A stretch of 64,000 nucleotides of DNA from Lachnospiraceae bacterium. GTDB lineage: Bacteria > Bacillota > Clostridia > Lachnospirales > Lachnospiraceae. Under the pieces are notes generated by a model. The model was not told the DNA's origin, did not search any database, and saw only the letters and a list, made by a program, of their open reading frames with translations. The position numbers and the translations under genes were made by a program. Shown in pieces: positions 15,734 through 24,383 of this stretch (within the stretch, counting starts at the first letter, position 1; each line of letters begins with the position of its first letter). The stretch lies in the NCBI GenBank assembly GCA_029053015.1, contig JAIDHX010000046.1, forward strand, positions 1 through 64,000. The letters run 5' to 3'.

Positions 15734-16741
15734 ATGAACACCGAATGGCTCTCCAAACCGTATTATTCTTTGGACGCTTACATGAAACATACCTACGGGG
15801 AAAAATATTATAAACTCGCGCTTGACGGCGGTTTTACCTGTCCGAACAGGGACGGCACCTTAGGACACGGCGGCTGTATTTTCTGCAGTGCGGGCGGCAG
15901 CGGCGATTTTGCCAGGCGGACGGATGCCGCTTCCGTAAGGGAGCAGCTTCTTGCGGGCAGGCAGCTTTTGTCCGGCAAAAATACCGGCAGCCGCTTTATC
16001 GCCTATTTTCAGGCATATACCGGCACCTACGCGCCTGTCTCCTATCTGCGGGATATTTATACCGCCGCCCTCTCGCTCCCCGAAATTGCCGGCATTTCCA
16101 TTGCAACCCGCCCCGACTGCCTTGGCAAAGATGTGCTTGCACTGCTTGTTGAATTGAAAGCAGACTATCCCGAAAAGCTGATCTGGCTCGAGCTTGGACT
16201 GCAGACCATACATGAAGAGACCGCAGCTTTTTTCGGCAGGGGCTATACCCTTCCCGTGTTTGAGGAAGCAATGGCTGCCCTCGCCCAAGCTGCTGTTCCG
16301 GTGATTGTGCATGTGATTTTGGGACTGCCAAACGAAACGCCGGAAATGATGTACGAAACCGTGCGCTATTTAAATCACATTCCAAACCCGCAAGACCCGT
16401 CAGCAAATACGGTTCTGCGCCCCTTCGGTATCAAGCTTCAGCTTCTACACATACTGCAAAATACCGTTCTCGGGGATATGTATCTGGAAAACCGGCTTTC
16501 CGGTTTTTCTGTGTTGTCTTTGGAAGAATATACAGATATCCTGATTCACTGTCTGGAGCTTTTAAGCCCCGATATCGTGATTCACCGACTGACCGGAGAC
16601 GGGCCTAAGAACCTGTTGCTTGCTCCGCTTTGGAGCCTGAATAAAAGAAATGTACTCAACACGCTGCACAAAACCATGAGACAGCGGCACACATATCAAG
16701 GGAGATGTTTTTATGCTGCAGGATCCACTGACTTTATATAA
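15734..16741 (+). CDS. TIGR01212 (YtqA-type) radical SAM protein
   Basis: The 335-residue protein carries Cys36, Cys48 and Cys51 (FTCPNRDG...GGCIFC), the wide-spaced iron-sulfur site of the TIGR01212 family rather than CxxxCxxC. A SAM-binding glycine region (ELGLQT) follows. The reaction for this family is, to my knowledge, not established; distant relatives modify tRNA. It overlaps the next gene by 29 bases, so the two are translationally coupled. Confidence 0.88.
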   Translation: MNTEWLSKPYYSLDAYMKHTYGEKYYKLALDGGFTCPNRDGTLGHGGCIFCSAGGSGDFARRTDAASVREQLLAGRQLLSGKNTGSRFIAYFQAYTGTYAPVSYLRDIYTAALSLPEIAGISIATRPDCLGKDVLALLVELKADYPEKLIWLELGLQTIHEETAAFFGRGYTLPVFEEAMAALAQAAVPVIVHVILGLPNETPEMMYETVRYLNHIPNPQDPSANTVLRPFGIKLQLLHILQNTVLGDMYLENRLSGFSVLSLEEYTDILIHCLELLSPDIVIHRLTGDGPKNLLLAPLWSLNKRNVLNTLHKTMRQRHTYQGRCFYAAGSTDFI

Positions 16742-17228
16742 ACTGATTGTACTCTATATGCTTGACAGGGTAAGCTTTCCGCTGACCAAAGCACAGGTAA
16801 GCGATTTTATTCAGGAAAGAGAATACACCACTTTTTTTACCCTGCAGCAAGTGATTGCAGAGCTGATTGACACACAGCTTATTACAGCCAATACCATTTT
16901 AAACAGGACGCAGCTTGCCATTACCGATGAAGGGCGGGAAACGCTCCGCTTTTTCGGCAGCCGTATCGGCGCCGCTATCAAAGAAGATATTGAAGATTAT
17001 TTGTCTGAAAAGGAGTTTGCGCTGCGAAATGAAGCCTCTGTTTCGGCAAACTATTATAAATCCACAAGCGGAGAATACGAAGCGCGCCTTACAGCAAAGG
17101 ACCGTGGCATCACGCTGGTGGATATCACACTCTCCGTTCCCGTAAAGGAAGTAGCGGAAGCCGTCTGTGAAAATTGGCAGAAAAAAAACGAAGCCGTCTA
17201 CCAGTATCTGGTAGAACAGCTTTTCTAA
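16713..17228 (+). CDS. DUF4364 family protein
   Basis: The 171-residue protein matches the Firmicutes DUF4364 pattern. The first 75 residues look like a winged helix (LYMLDRVSFPLTKAQVSDFI, TLQQVIAELIDTQLI), and a beta-rich end (EYEARLTAKDRGITLVDITL) follows. It may be a transcription regulator, which is inferred only. GGGAGATG lies before the start, inside the end of the radical SAM gene. Its stop faces the convergent gene four bases away. Confidence 0.85.
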   Translation: MLQDPLTLYKLIVLYMLDRVSFPLTKAQVSDFIQEREYTTFFTLQQVIAELIDTQLITANTILNRTQLAITDEGRETLRFFGSRIGAAIKEDIEDYLSEKEFALRNEASVSANYYKSTSGEYEARLTAKDRGITLVDITLSVPVKEVAEAVCENWQKKNEAVYQYLVEQLF

Positions 17229-17232
17229 GGGC

Positions 17233-17895
17233 CTATTTTGTACTCAGCACTGTCAGCAGCGACTTGTAGCGTTCGCTTTCCTCGTCAATGTCCTGCTGTG
17301 TGACACCATAATACCGGTGAATATCCTCCGAAATCGCCTCCATCGCCCTGCCGGCATAGGAAACGGAAATCACCGGCCGAAACATGTCCAGTTCGATTTC
17401 CAGCCTTCCCTCTTCTCCCCTGTCTATCACAAACATATGGTATTCCGTCGGAAAAGCTTCATAAGGAACTGCCTCCGCCCTGTCCTGACATTCCTTTGTC
17501 CATGCTTCAAGTTCCTTCTGCCATTTTATGAGCGCTTCTTTATCCGTCAAATCCTTTGGCGGAAAAAAACGCTTCATTTCTCCTAAAAGTTCCGGTTTTT
17601 CCCGCTGAATCAAACTGTATTTCATCCCCCGCTTCCGCTCCTCATAATAGGGATAAGTGCCATCTGCTTCGACTGCGCCGTAACGCTGCTGCATATATGC
17701 GATAAGCTCCTCCATAGTGTGGGCACCCGCTGTAATCGTTTTGCGCACCTTATTCCTTTTTCTCTGATATTGCTTCCTCCGCAGCCATATTTGAAAGCGT
17801 TTCAAAATATTTGTTTCCTTGTGCCCAATCGTAAATATGGATGTGGGACCGTCCTCGCCTCCGATGATCGTAACTGCATTTACCTTTTTACTCAT
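17233..17895 (-). CDS. Soluble protein with OadB-like N-terminal motif
   Basis: The 220-residue protein begins with VTIIGGEDGPTSIF (residues 8-21). This matches the conserved GGADGPTS(I/V)F segment of beta subunits of sodium-pumping decarboxylases, where its Asp takes part in Na+ transport. The rest is charged, hydrophilic and has no membrane span, so it cannot be such a pump. Residues 120-220 suggest a small alpha/beta domain. The motif may be a peptide-like module reused in clostridial proteins. It ends the minus-strand run rarA-vanZ-this gene, 11 bases after VanZ. Function unknown. Confidence 0.65.
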   Translation of the reverse strand: MSKKVNAVTIIGGEDGPTSIFTIGHKETNILKRFQIWLRRKQYQRKRNKVRKTITAGAHTMEELIAYMQQRYGAVEADGTYPYYEERKRGMKYSLIQREKPELLGEMKRFFPPKDLTDKEALIKWQKELEAWTKECQDRAEAVPYEAFPTEYHMFVIDRGEEGRLEIELDMFRPVISVSYAGRAMEAISEDIHRYYGVTQQDIDEESERYKSLLTVLSTK

Positions 17896-17906
17896 ATGGT
17901 TCCTTT

Positions 17907-18716
17907 CTAATTTTCCACCTCATGCCAGCCGCCGCCTTTATACCGGTAATGTAACATCGTTCCGTCTGGCAATCCTACAAACAGGCTATAGTCGTCCTTT
18001 CCCCACATAATGCCTTGATAGCCCCATAATGTTTCTATCGAAATACTGTCCACCAATTCGTCCGTTTCTGTGTTGTAAATATCCACCCGCACACATGGAT
18101 AGCCGTTTTCCGATACCGTATCCTCCTGTGTGGCGAGATATCTGCCGTCAAAGCTCTTACAGTCCATTTTGACAAACCAGCTATACTGTCCCTCCTGTAT
18201 ATTCGCCATCGCCTCCTCAGCAGAAGGTTCCTTGAAGAAAAAGTACGAATATATTGTTGCAAAAACCGAAACGCCCAGACAGACATAGTTGATAAACTTT
18301 ATTTTATCCCATTTGTTGAGTTTTGCTCCGACGCCTGCCCCGACAGTGTTTAAAATCAAATCATCCAGTTCGGTATATCCTGTCCCCATCACATACTGCA
18401 TACACTCGATTGCCAAAGACAAAAGAAAGCCATACAGCACAATGCGCAGAAACTCCATTTCCGGCTTTTGGTACTTCAGGTACATGCCAAAGGGCATAAA
18501 GACCACAATATTGCCCAAAAACAAATACAGTGCCCGCAGAAGCTCTCCATGCTTTAACAGCCGCGCATATTCTGCAAATGGTTTTAAATTAAGACTGCCC
18601 TGAAAAAAATGATTCCACGACATTGCCCACGGGCGGAATACCGTGATGCCTAACAGCAGCGCCATATAGATGATAAAAGGTGTTTCCCATTTTTGCTTAT
18701 TTTTAGAATCTTGCAT
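17907..18716 (-). CDS. VanZ family membrane protein
   Basis: The 269-residue protein has four to five hydrophobic helices in the first 150 residues with the VanZ signature (NIVVFMPFGMYLKY, LSLAIECMQYVMGTGYTELDDLILNTVGAGVG). A C-terminal domain of about 110 residues follows that is likely extracytoplasmic. VanZ relatives influence teicoplanin or lipopeptide susceptibility and cell envelope in some Firmicutes, but most are of unknown role. The start ATG follows the rarA stop directly, so it is coupled to rarA. Confidence 0.85.
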   Translation of the reverse strand: MQDSKNKQKWETPFIIYMALLLGITVFRPWAMSWNHFFQGSLNLKPFAEYARLLKHGELLRALYLFLGNIVVFMPFGMYLKYQKPEMEFLRIVLYGFLLSLAIECMQYVMGTGYTELDDLILNTVGAGVGAKLNKWDKIKFINYVCLGVSVFATIYSYFFFKEPSAEEAMANIQEGQYSWFVKMDCKSFDGRYLATQEDTVSENGYPCVRVDIYNTETDELVDSISIETLWGYQGIMWGKDDYSLFVGLPDGTMLHYRYKGGGWHEVEN

Positions 18717-18717
18717 T

Positions 18718-20049
18718 TTATTCCTCTTCCGATTCTCTCCGGATTCTCTGCATATGCTCCCTGATTTTTACCTCGTAGCCGTTTCCGGAAGGCTTGTAAA
18801 ATTCTCTGCCGTTCAGTTCATAGGGCAGATATTGCTGCTTCACATAGTTATTTTTGTAATCGTGGGCATATTTGTAGCCTGTTCCATGTCCAAGCTTTGC
18901 CGCACCCTTGTAATGGGCATCCTGCAAATGTACCGGAATCGCAAGGTTTCCGGTCTCCTGCACGGCATGCATTGCCTCCGCAATCCCCTCCGACGCAGCA
19001 TTACTCTTGGGCGCCGAAGCAATATATGCAACCGCCTGTGCCAGAATAATCTGCGCCTCCGGCATGCCGACCCGTTCCACCGCAAGAGAAGCGTTTACCG
19101 CCACCACAAGCGCCTGCGGGTCTGCATTTCCCACGTCCTCCGCGGCGCATATCATCATTCGCCGCGCAATAAAGGTTACGCTTTCCCCCGCATAGAGCAT
19201 CCGCGCCAGATAATAGACCGCCGCATCAGGGTCGGAGCCCCGCATACTCTTGATAAAGGCAGAAATTGTATCATAATGGCTGTCCCCGTTCTTATCATAA
19301 CGCATGACGCGCTTCTGGATACACTCCTGCGCAACTTCCAGCGTAATATGTATTTTTCCATCTTCGCTGCGGTTCGTCGTCATAATGCCCAGCTCAATAG
19401 CGTTCAGCGCATGTCTGGCGTCCCCGCCGGAAAGTTCCGCCAGAAATTCCAGTGCGTCCTCCTCTATCTCCGCCTCATAAGCGCCCATGCCTTTTTCCCT
19501 GTCATAGACCGCTTTTTTCAGAAGCTGCCTGATATCCTCTTTTTCCAAAGGCTTTAATTCAAAAATAACAGAGCGGGAAATCAGCGCGCCGTTGACCTCA
19601 AAATAAGGATTTTCTGTGGTCGCGCCAATCAGGATAAGGGTGCCGTCCTCCACGAAAGGAAGAAGATAATCCTGCTGTCCTTTGTTAAAACGGTGGATTT
19701 CATCAATAAAGAGAATGGTTCTCTTCCCGTACATTCCCTGCACATTCTTTGCCTTTTCCACCGTCTCCTCCATGTCCTTTTTCCCTGCAACGGTGGCATT
19801 TATCTGCACAAACTCCGCGCTTGTGGTATTGGCAATCACCTTGGCAAGGGTAGTCTTTCCCGTGCCCGGCGGCCCGTAAAAAATAATGGAGCTCAGCTTG
19901 TCCGCCTTGATGGCGCGGTAAAGCAGCTTATCCTTCCCGATAATGTGCTGCTGCCCGACCACTTCCTCTAACGTGGTCGGGCGCATCCGCGCCGCAAGGG
20001 GCGACTCCTTCTCCATATTGTTTTGTCTCATGTATTCAAATAAATCCAT
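18718..20049 (-). CDS. rarA: Replication-associated recombination protein A
   Basis: The 443-residue AAA+ ATPase (MgsA/RarA) has Walker A GPPGTGKT (59-66), Walker B LFIDEIHRF, sensor and arginine-finger blocks (GATTENPYFEV, LSGGDARHALN), and the C-terminal tetramerisation domain with PKSNAA and AHYKGA. It acts at stalled replication forks with SSB. Length and motifs are standard. It may be the head of rarA-vanZ-(OadB-motif) or a continuation of the run from the zinc genes, whose last stop is 50 bases upstream. Confidence 0.96.
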   Translation of the reverse strand: MDLFEYMRQNNMEKESPLAARMRPTTLEEVVGQQHIIGKDKLLYRAIKADKLSSIIFYGPPGTGKTTLAKVIANTTSAEFVQINATVAGKKDMEETVEKAKNVQGMYGKRTILFIDEIHRFNKGQQDYLLPFVEDGTLILIGATTENPYFEVNGALISRSVIFELKPLEKEDIRQLLKKAVYDREKGMGAYEAEIEEDALEFLAELSGGDARHALNAIELGIMTTNRSEDGKIHITLEVAQECIQKRVMRYDKNGDSHYDTISAFIKSMRGSDPDAAVYYLARMLYAGESVTFIARRMMICAAEDVGNADPQALVVAVNASLAVERVGMPEAQIILAQAVAYIASAPKSNAASEGIAEAMHAVQETGNLAIPVHLQDAHYKGAAKLGHGTGYKYAHDYKNNYVKQQYLPYELNGREFYKPSGNGYEVKIREHMQRIRRESEEE

Positions 20050-20099
20050 ATCTACTCCCAGTTAAATTCTCTAAGCAGAGCAGTCTGTGACTGACGCTT

Positions 20100-21074
20100 C
20101 TAGTTCTGCCATCTGATCTGCTCTTCTAAAATCAACGGATAGCAGCACAGTTCTTTTCCGTCCAAGTCCGCACGGTGCATATCCACTGCAGAAATCTGCC
20201 GGTTGTTATAGGTATTGTAGTAATAAATTCCACGCGCCGTATTGCAGCAGCTTGTATAGATTGTCTTCTCATATTCGCCGTTCTCCAGTTCACAGCAGCC
20301 GTTCTGCTGATCCACTGCGCCGAGAATATGGAAGAACTGCCCCACGCTTTCATTCTCGGAATCGCCGGACAAAGAATTCATATTGACAAATGCTGCCCTT
20401 ACAAACCTTGACTGCGAGGACAAATCTCCGGGCAGTCCCAGCGCGCCCATGCCCCTGCTGTAAACCGTAAGGGGCAGTCCCTTTGCAAAAAGATTTTGGG
20501 GCGGCTTCACGGACAGGTGCATATAATTGTTCAGTGCAAACATCTGCTCCGGAAAGGTCGGATTATTTGCCAACACCCTGACCGGATTGTCATAGACGTG
20601 GATGCCGTCCGCCACTGATTCCAACGTAATCGTCTCATCCTTGTCTGCAATCATCCAGTGGAGCTGTGACGTCGGAAGACTTTCATGAAAAGGGGTATCT
20701 GTAAGATTTATCTTCGCAAGTTTTTCCCTGCACTCCTTCACCGTAGCACAGCTTCCCAAAAGCCACCAAATCAATTCAAAAACCGCAACATTCTCCCTGC
20801 CCTCCACAGGCTTATTGTAGTGGGCGTTTCCGACAAAATTGAGTCCTGCTATGGCAAGTCCTTTTTCATTGACGGCATCGTAATAAAGCGGACAGCCCTG
20901 CGCAACATGCGCCATGCCAATCATGGCATAATGGCTTTCCATATCCCCCATCTCAAGGAAATGAAAGGGATAATTGCGGGGTGTCACCACAATCTCCTCT
21001 CCATAGGAACATTCGTAATCCAATGTCCTGCCAAAATAAAAATCCTTCGTTTTGTAAGCCGCTGCTGTGCACAT
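20100..21074 (-). CDS. bsh: Bile salt hydrolase (choloylglycine hydrolase family)
   Basis: This 324-residue N-terminal nucleophile enzyme deconjugates glycine or taurine from bile acids. The catalytic set falls at the classical positions: Cys2, Arg16, Asp19, Asn79, Asn170 and Arg223. The initiator Met must be removed to free Cys2. The segment SRGMGALGLPGDLSS (206-220) is typical of true BSH rather than penicillin acylases. GGAGGG lies seven bases before the start. There is no signal peptide. It is the last of a run of closely spaced genes headed by CobW and ZIP zinc genes. Confidence 0.92.
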   Translation of the reverse strand: MCTAAAYKTKDFYFGRTLDYECSYGEEIVVTPRNYPFHFLEMGDMESHYAMIGMAHVAQGCPLYYDAVNEKGLAIAGLNFVGNAHYNKPVEGRENVAVFELIWWLLGSCATVKECREKLAKINLTDTPFHESLPTSQLHWMIADKDETITLESVADGIHVYDNPVRVLANNPTFPEQMFALNNYMHLSVKPPQNLFAKGLPLTVYSRGMGALGLPGDLSSQSRFVRAAFVNMNSLSGDSENESVGQFFHILGAVDQQNGCCELENGEYEKTIYTSCCNTARGIYYYNTYNNRQISAVDMHRADLDGKELCCYPLILEEQIRWQN

Positions 21075-21086
21075 AAAAAATCCCTC

Positions 21087-21821
21087 CTATTTTTTTCTTT
21101 TTTCTGCCGCTTTTCTTTTCAACTCCTCCAATACGTCCTTATAACGTTTTGAACTCATGGAAGGGTTATTGCGGATACGACGATAAAAATTTTGTAACTC
21201 CGGCTTTTTCAGCAAATGCTCCTTAACCGCATTGAAACGGCTTTCGAAGTCTGCCTTGATTTCGTCCATCTCTTCCTTCACTTTTTCCATCCGCACCAGA
21301 ATATCCCGCAAATCCAATGCTTCCTTGAAGGAAAGCGTAAAATCACAGTCGATGTAAATGGTCAAAAGAATCGTCACCACTGTCAAAAGGTCTGCAGGTA
21401 TTCCGATTACAAGGCTCTCAATAGGTCTGTGTATCACGTAGTTCATCAGCAGGGTAAGACCGCCCCACGCCAACGTCGAACTTAAGCAAATCTGCCCTTG
21501 AAAATTGAAGGGCTGGCTGGAGTAATCCCAATACCGCACCTTAAAAAGCGCCTCCATCACAACGCCTGTCACATATTCCAGCACGGTTGCGCCGATACAG
21601 CCGGCAATATAAACCGCCCACCAATGTTCTAAAAAGGGCTTTGATACCACCAGCATCATGATGGCGCCGCTGCCGTAAAGCGGCAGGAAAGGTCCCTTCA
21701 TAAACCCTCTGTTTACCGGCTTCCTGCTTTTTAAAGAAACATAGGCTGACTCAAAGCACCAACCGAAAAAGCAGTAAAAATAGAATAGAAACAACCATTG
21801 TATCAACGTATAAGAATACAT
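21087..21821 (-). CDS. CmpB-type (PF06541) putative ABC transporter permease
   Basis: The 244-residue protein has about five membrane helices in the first 165 residues with the family pattern (FFGWCFESAYVSLKSRKPVNRGFMKGPFLPLYG, broken by no gap, and the VLEYVTGVVME helix). A charged cytoplasmic coiled C-terminus follows (EEMDEIKADFESRFNAVKE). The permease label is a database name; no ATPase partner is nearby and transport has not been shown. It lies between ylmH and bsh with gaps of 9 and 12 bases. Confidence 0.8.
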   Translation of the reverse strand: MYSYTLIQWLFLFYFYCFFGWCFESAYVSLKSRKPVNRGFMKGPFLPLYGSGAIMMLVVSKPFLEHWWAVYIAGCIGATVLEYVTGVVMEALFKVRYWDYSSQPFNFQGQICLSSTLAWGGLTLLMNYVIHRPIESLVIGIPADLLTVVTILLTIYIDCDFTLSFKEALDLRDILVRMEKVKEEMDEIKADFESRFNAVKEHLLKKPELQNFYRRIRNNPSMSSKRYKDVLEELKRKAAEKRKK

Positions 21822-21830
21822 ATCCGGCTC

Positions 21831-22601
21831 CTATCGGTACACCTGCATGCCAAGACACAGTTTCCCTTTTTTCGTCTCGTACTTTACTCCTGTAAAAATA
21901 AACTTGCCATACCCTCTCACATTCACAACCTCACCGGCCTTTAACAGGCGGCTGTTATTTTCCACCAGCCTGCCATCCACATATACCTTTGCACTCTGAA
22001 ACAGGGCAAGGCTCTCCGCCCGCGAAAGCTTGTAGATCTTTGACAGGCACCCGTCTATCCGCAGGGAACTGACCTGCACTTCCTCTTCCTTGGGTTTATC
22101 TGCCTCCATCTCCTCCATCTGCTCCACCACCTCGCAGCTTACATGGGTGTGCTTTATCTGCGTCAAGTTTTCACAAATGTATGGTGCCATGGAGGACTGA
22201 CAATAGAAATACCCGCCATCCTGCCCTGCGCGGATATCGCCGATACAGCTTCTCTCAATGCCCAGATTCATCAGCGCGCCCAAAAAATCCCTGTGGCTTA
22301 AGGCTTCTGCAAATTTGAGCATAAGCGGCTTGGCATGAATACAGGAAATCGGATACGCCTCCTCATAGCCAAGAGCCTCGGGGGAACCAAAGCGTATCAT
22401 CTTCCGCTCTGCGCCCTCATCCCCGCCAAACAGTGCCGGCGCGGCAAAATCCAGTTCCCTTTCCATTCCGTAATAGAGTTCCAGCTCTGCCAGCCCCAGA
22501 AAACCACTGAAGGTAAACAGGTTCTGCCGATATGATTTATCTGCCAAATCCCGCAGGCGCCTCTGTAATTGTAGTTGTTCCTTTTCTGAATCAAGTGCCA
22601 T
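21831..22601 (-). CDS. ylmH: YlmH-type S4 RNA-binding protein
   Basis: The 256-residue protein has the YlmH N-terminal domain (FTFSGFLGLAE, FGSPEALGYEEAYPISC, HRDFLGALMNLGIER) and a C-terminal S4 domain (SRAESLALFQSAKVYVDGRL, GEVVNVRGYGKFIF). YlmH acts in ribosome quality control/RNA binding in Bacillus and is usually by the division cluster; here it sits among zinc genes instead. AGGGAG before the ATG at 22601 sets the start, 39 bases inside the longest frame. Confidence 0.9.
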   Translation of the reverse strand: MALDSEKEQLQLQRRLRDLADKSYRQNLFTFSGFLGLAELELYYGMERELDFAAPALFGGDEGAERKMIRFGSPEALGYEEAYPISCIHAKPLMLKFAEALSHRDFLGALMNLGIERSCIGDIRAGQDGGYFYCQSSMAPYICENLTQIKHTHVSCEVVEQMEEMEADKPKEEEVQVSSLRIDGCLSKIYKLSRAESLALFQSAKVYVDGRLVENNSRLLKAGEVVNVRGYGKFIFTGVKYETKKGKLCLGMQVYR

Positions 22602-22626
22602 ACTTATCTCCCTGAACCCTTCACAC

Positions 22627-23418
22627 TTATCCCAACGCAACGTCCAGTATCATCATCAGTAAAAAACCGGCGAGCACGCCCACCGTGCCCACATGAGAAT
22701 GTTCCCCCAAATGCGCCTCCGGTATCAGTTCCTCCACGACCACATAGAACATGGCGCCCGCTGCAAAAGACAGAAGCCACGGCATATAGGGAACCAGAAG
22801 GGTTGCAAGAAGCACGGTCAGCACGCCGAACAGCGGCTCCACCACGCCGGACAGACAGCCCGCCCAAAACGCCTTAAAAGAAGTCGTCCCTTCTTTCTTC
22901 AACGGCAGCGAAATTGCCGCGCCCTCGGGAAAATTCTGAATTCCGATTCCCAGTGCCAGCGCAAAAGCCGCCGCATAGTCTGCGCCGGAGCCTCCGTTTA
23001 GCTGTGCGTTGGCAAAAGCCAGCCCCATCGCCATGCCCTCCGGAATATTGTGCAAGGTGACTGCAAATACCATCAGGGTCGTCCGGTGAAGCGAGGTCTT
23101 CGGCCCCTCCGCTTCTTTCTCTCCCTGATGCAGATGGGGAATCATTTTATCCATTATAAGCAAAAATGCCGCGCCAAGCACAAAACCGCCCGCCGCAGGC
23201 ATCCATCCTCTCTGTCCGTTCTCTTCCGCCTGCTCTATCGCAGGTATCAGCAGGGACCAGACCCCTGCTGCAATCATAACGCCCGCTGCAAAGCCCAAAA
23301 AGGACTTGTGCACAGCCTCCTTCATTTCCTTTCGGAAGAAAAAGACAACAGCCGCCCCCAGCGAGGTCATAAGCCACGCAAAGCCTGTACCCTCCAAAGC
23401 CAGCAAAAATGTGTTCAT
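22627..23418 (-). CDS. ZIP family metal transporter
   Basis: The 263-residue protein has eight hydrophobic helices with the ZIP metal site HNIPEGMAMG in helix IV and QNFPEGAAIS in helix V. A cytoplasmic loop with HLHQGEKE follows helix III. It imports Zn2+ or related divalent cations. Its position 30 bases after two CobW metallochaperone-type genes supports zinc. Confidence 0.93.
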   Translation of the reverse strand: MNTFLLALEGTGFAWLMTSLGAAVVFFFRKEMKEAVHKSFLGFAAGVMIAAGVWSLLIPAIEQAEENGQRGWMPAAGGFVLGAAFLLIMDKMIPHLHQGEKEAEGPKTSLHRTTLMVFAVTLHNIPEGMAMGLAFANAQLNGGSGADYAAAFALALGIGIQNFPEGAAISLPLKKEGTTSFKAFWAGCLSGVVEPLFGVLTVLLATLLVPYMPWLLSFAAGAMFYVVVEELIPEAHLGEHSHVGTVGVLAGFLLMMILDVALG

Positions 23419-23448
23419 ATCAATCCCTCATGTCCGCGCTGAAGTCTG

Positions 23449-24378
23449 CTAATTAAAACTTATCACTGCATTTTTCGGCGCTTTTGTTTTTTCCACGCTG
23501 ACCGCATGCAGAACCGGTCCCTCTCCCTGATATTCTTCCCTGTATTCCTTTGCAACATTCGCCTTTACCTTTACCCATTCCTTCTGTGTAAGCGAATCTG
23601 CTCCGGCATATTCACAGGGATAGCCCAGAAATGCCATATCGTCCGCACAGCAGGTCATAGCCATGCGCCCCGGCACAAAATAACCTTTGGGAAAATTCTC
23701 CGGTTTCAAAACCATGGCGGTAAACTCCACCTTTTTCCCGATATATCTCTCCGGATGGTCCATGCTGTCCAGATACCAGATGCCGTATCCGTAATCATCC
23801 AGCTCTAAAACCTCCTGCTTTAAATCGTAGGGTAAATCGTCCTCCATGATTTCCGTAATCTCGCCGTTCGCATCTTCAAAAATAATGTCGGCGCGGGGAT
23901 TCACCGCCTTCAGATTCCGCTTATAGCTGCTTAAATCCTGAATTCCGTCGCAGCGGTTCATAATAATCATTTCGGAATTACGAATCATCTCCGCCAGAAG
24001 TGAGCGCATATTGGTATAGTAACTCTGGAAGGTTGAACCGTCTATGATCGTAATCTGTTGTTCTATCTTCCAGTGCCACGGCAGCTTCATGTTTTTAAAA
24101 TTCCACATGCCGTTGTATTCCACAATGATTCTCTCCGGCTTATATTTCTTTTCCAGTTCCAGAAGATGACTCGGATTAAATTCCTCCTCCGCCTCAATCA
24201 GCTCCACCACTGTCCGGCTCTTTTTCAGCAGGTCGCCGTCATATTCCACTTCGCCCTCCTCACAGAGCAGAAGCAGTGTCGTCCCTCTGGTCTGGAAGTA
24301 TGGCTGCGCAAGCGTATATGTGATAAACTCCGTTTTGCCGCTCTCCAAAAAACCGTTAATCATATAAACAGCTTTCAT
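23449..24378 (-). CDS. CobW-like GTPase with DUF1980-type C-terminal domain
   Basis: The 309-residue protein has Walker A GFLESGKT (9-16), a switch-like LLLCEEGEVEYD, and NRCD in the G4 position, but lacks the CxCC metal motif of standard COG0523 proteins. The C-terminal 110 residues (YIGKKVEFTAMVLKPENFPKGYF, GRMAMTCCADDMAFLGYPCEY) match the C-terminal half of YcgQ-type proteins (DUF1980). That domain usually partners a YcgR-like permease, absent here. It probably handles zinc with its neighbour; the stop of the upstream CobW gene is five bases away. Confidence 0.8.
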   Translation of the reverse strand: MKAVYMINGFLESGKTEFITYTLAQPYFQTRGTTLLLLCEEGEVEYDGDLLKKSRTVVELIEAEEEFNPSHLLELEKKYKPERIIVEYNGMWNFKNMKLPWHWKIEQQITIIDGSTFQSYYTNMRSLLAEMIRNSEMIIMNRCDGIQDLSSYKRNLKAVNPRADIIFEDANGEITEIMEDDLPYDLKQEVLELDDYGYGIWYLDSMDHPERYIGKKVEFTAMVLKPENFPKGYFVPGRMAMTCCADDMAFLGYPCEYAGADSLTQKEWVKVKANVAKEYREEYQGEGPVLHAVSVEKTKAPKNAVISFN

Positions 24379-24383
24379 TTCCC

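Noticed and set aside
15095-15790. A 231-codon minus-strand open frame
   Set aside because: It is antisense to malic enzyme and the start of the radical SAM gene, with no independent support.
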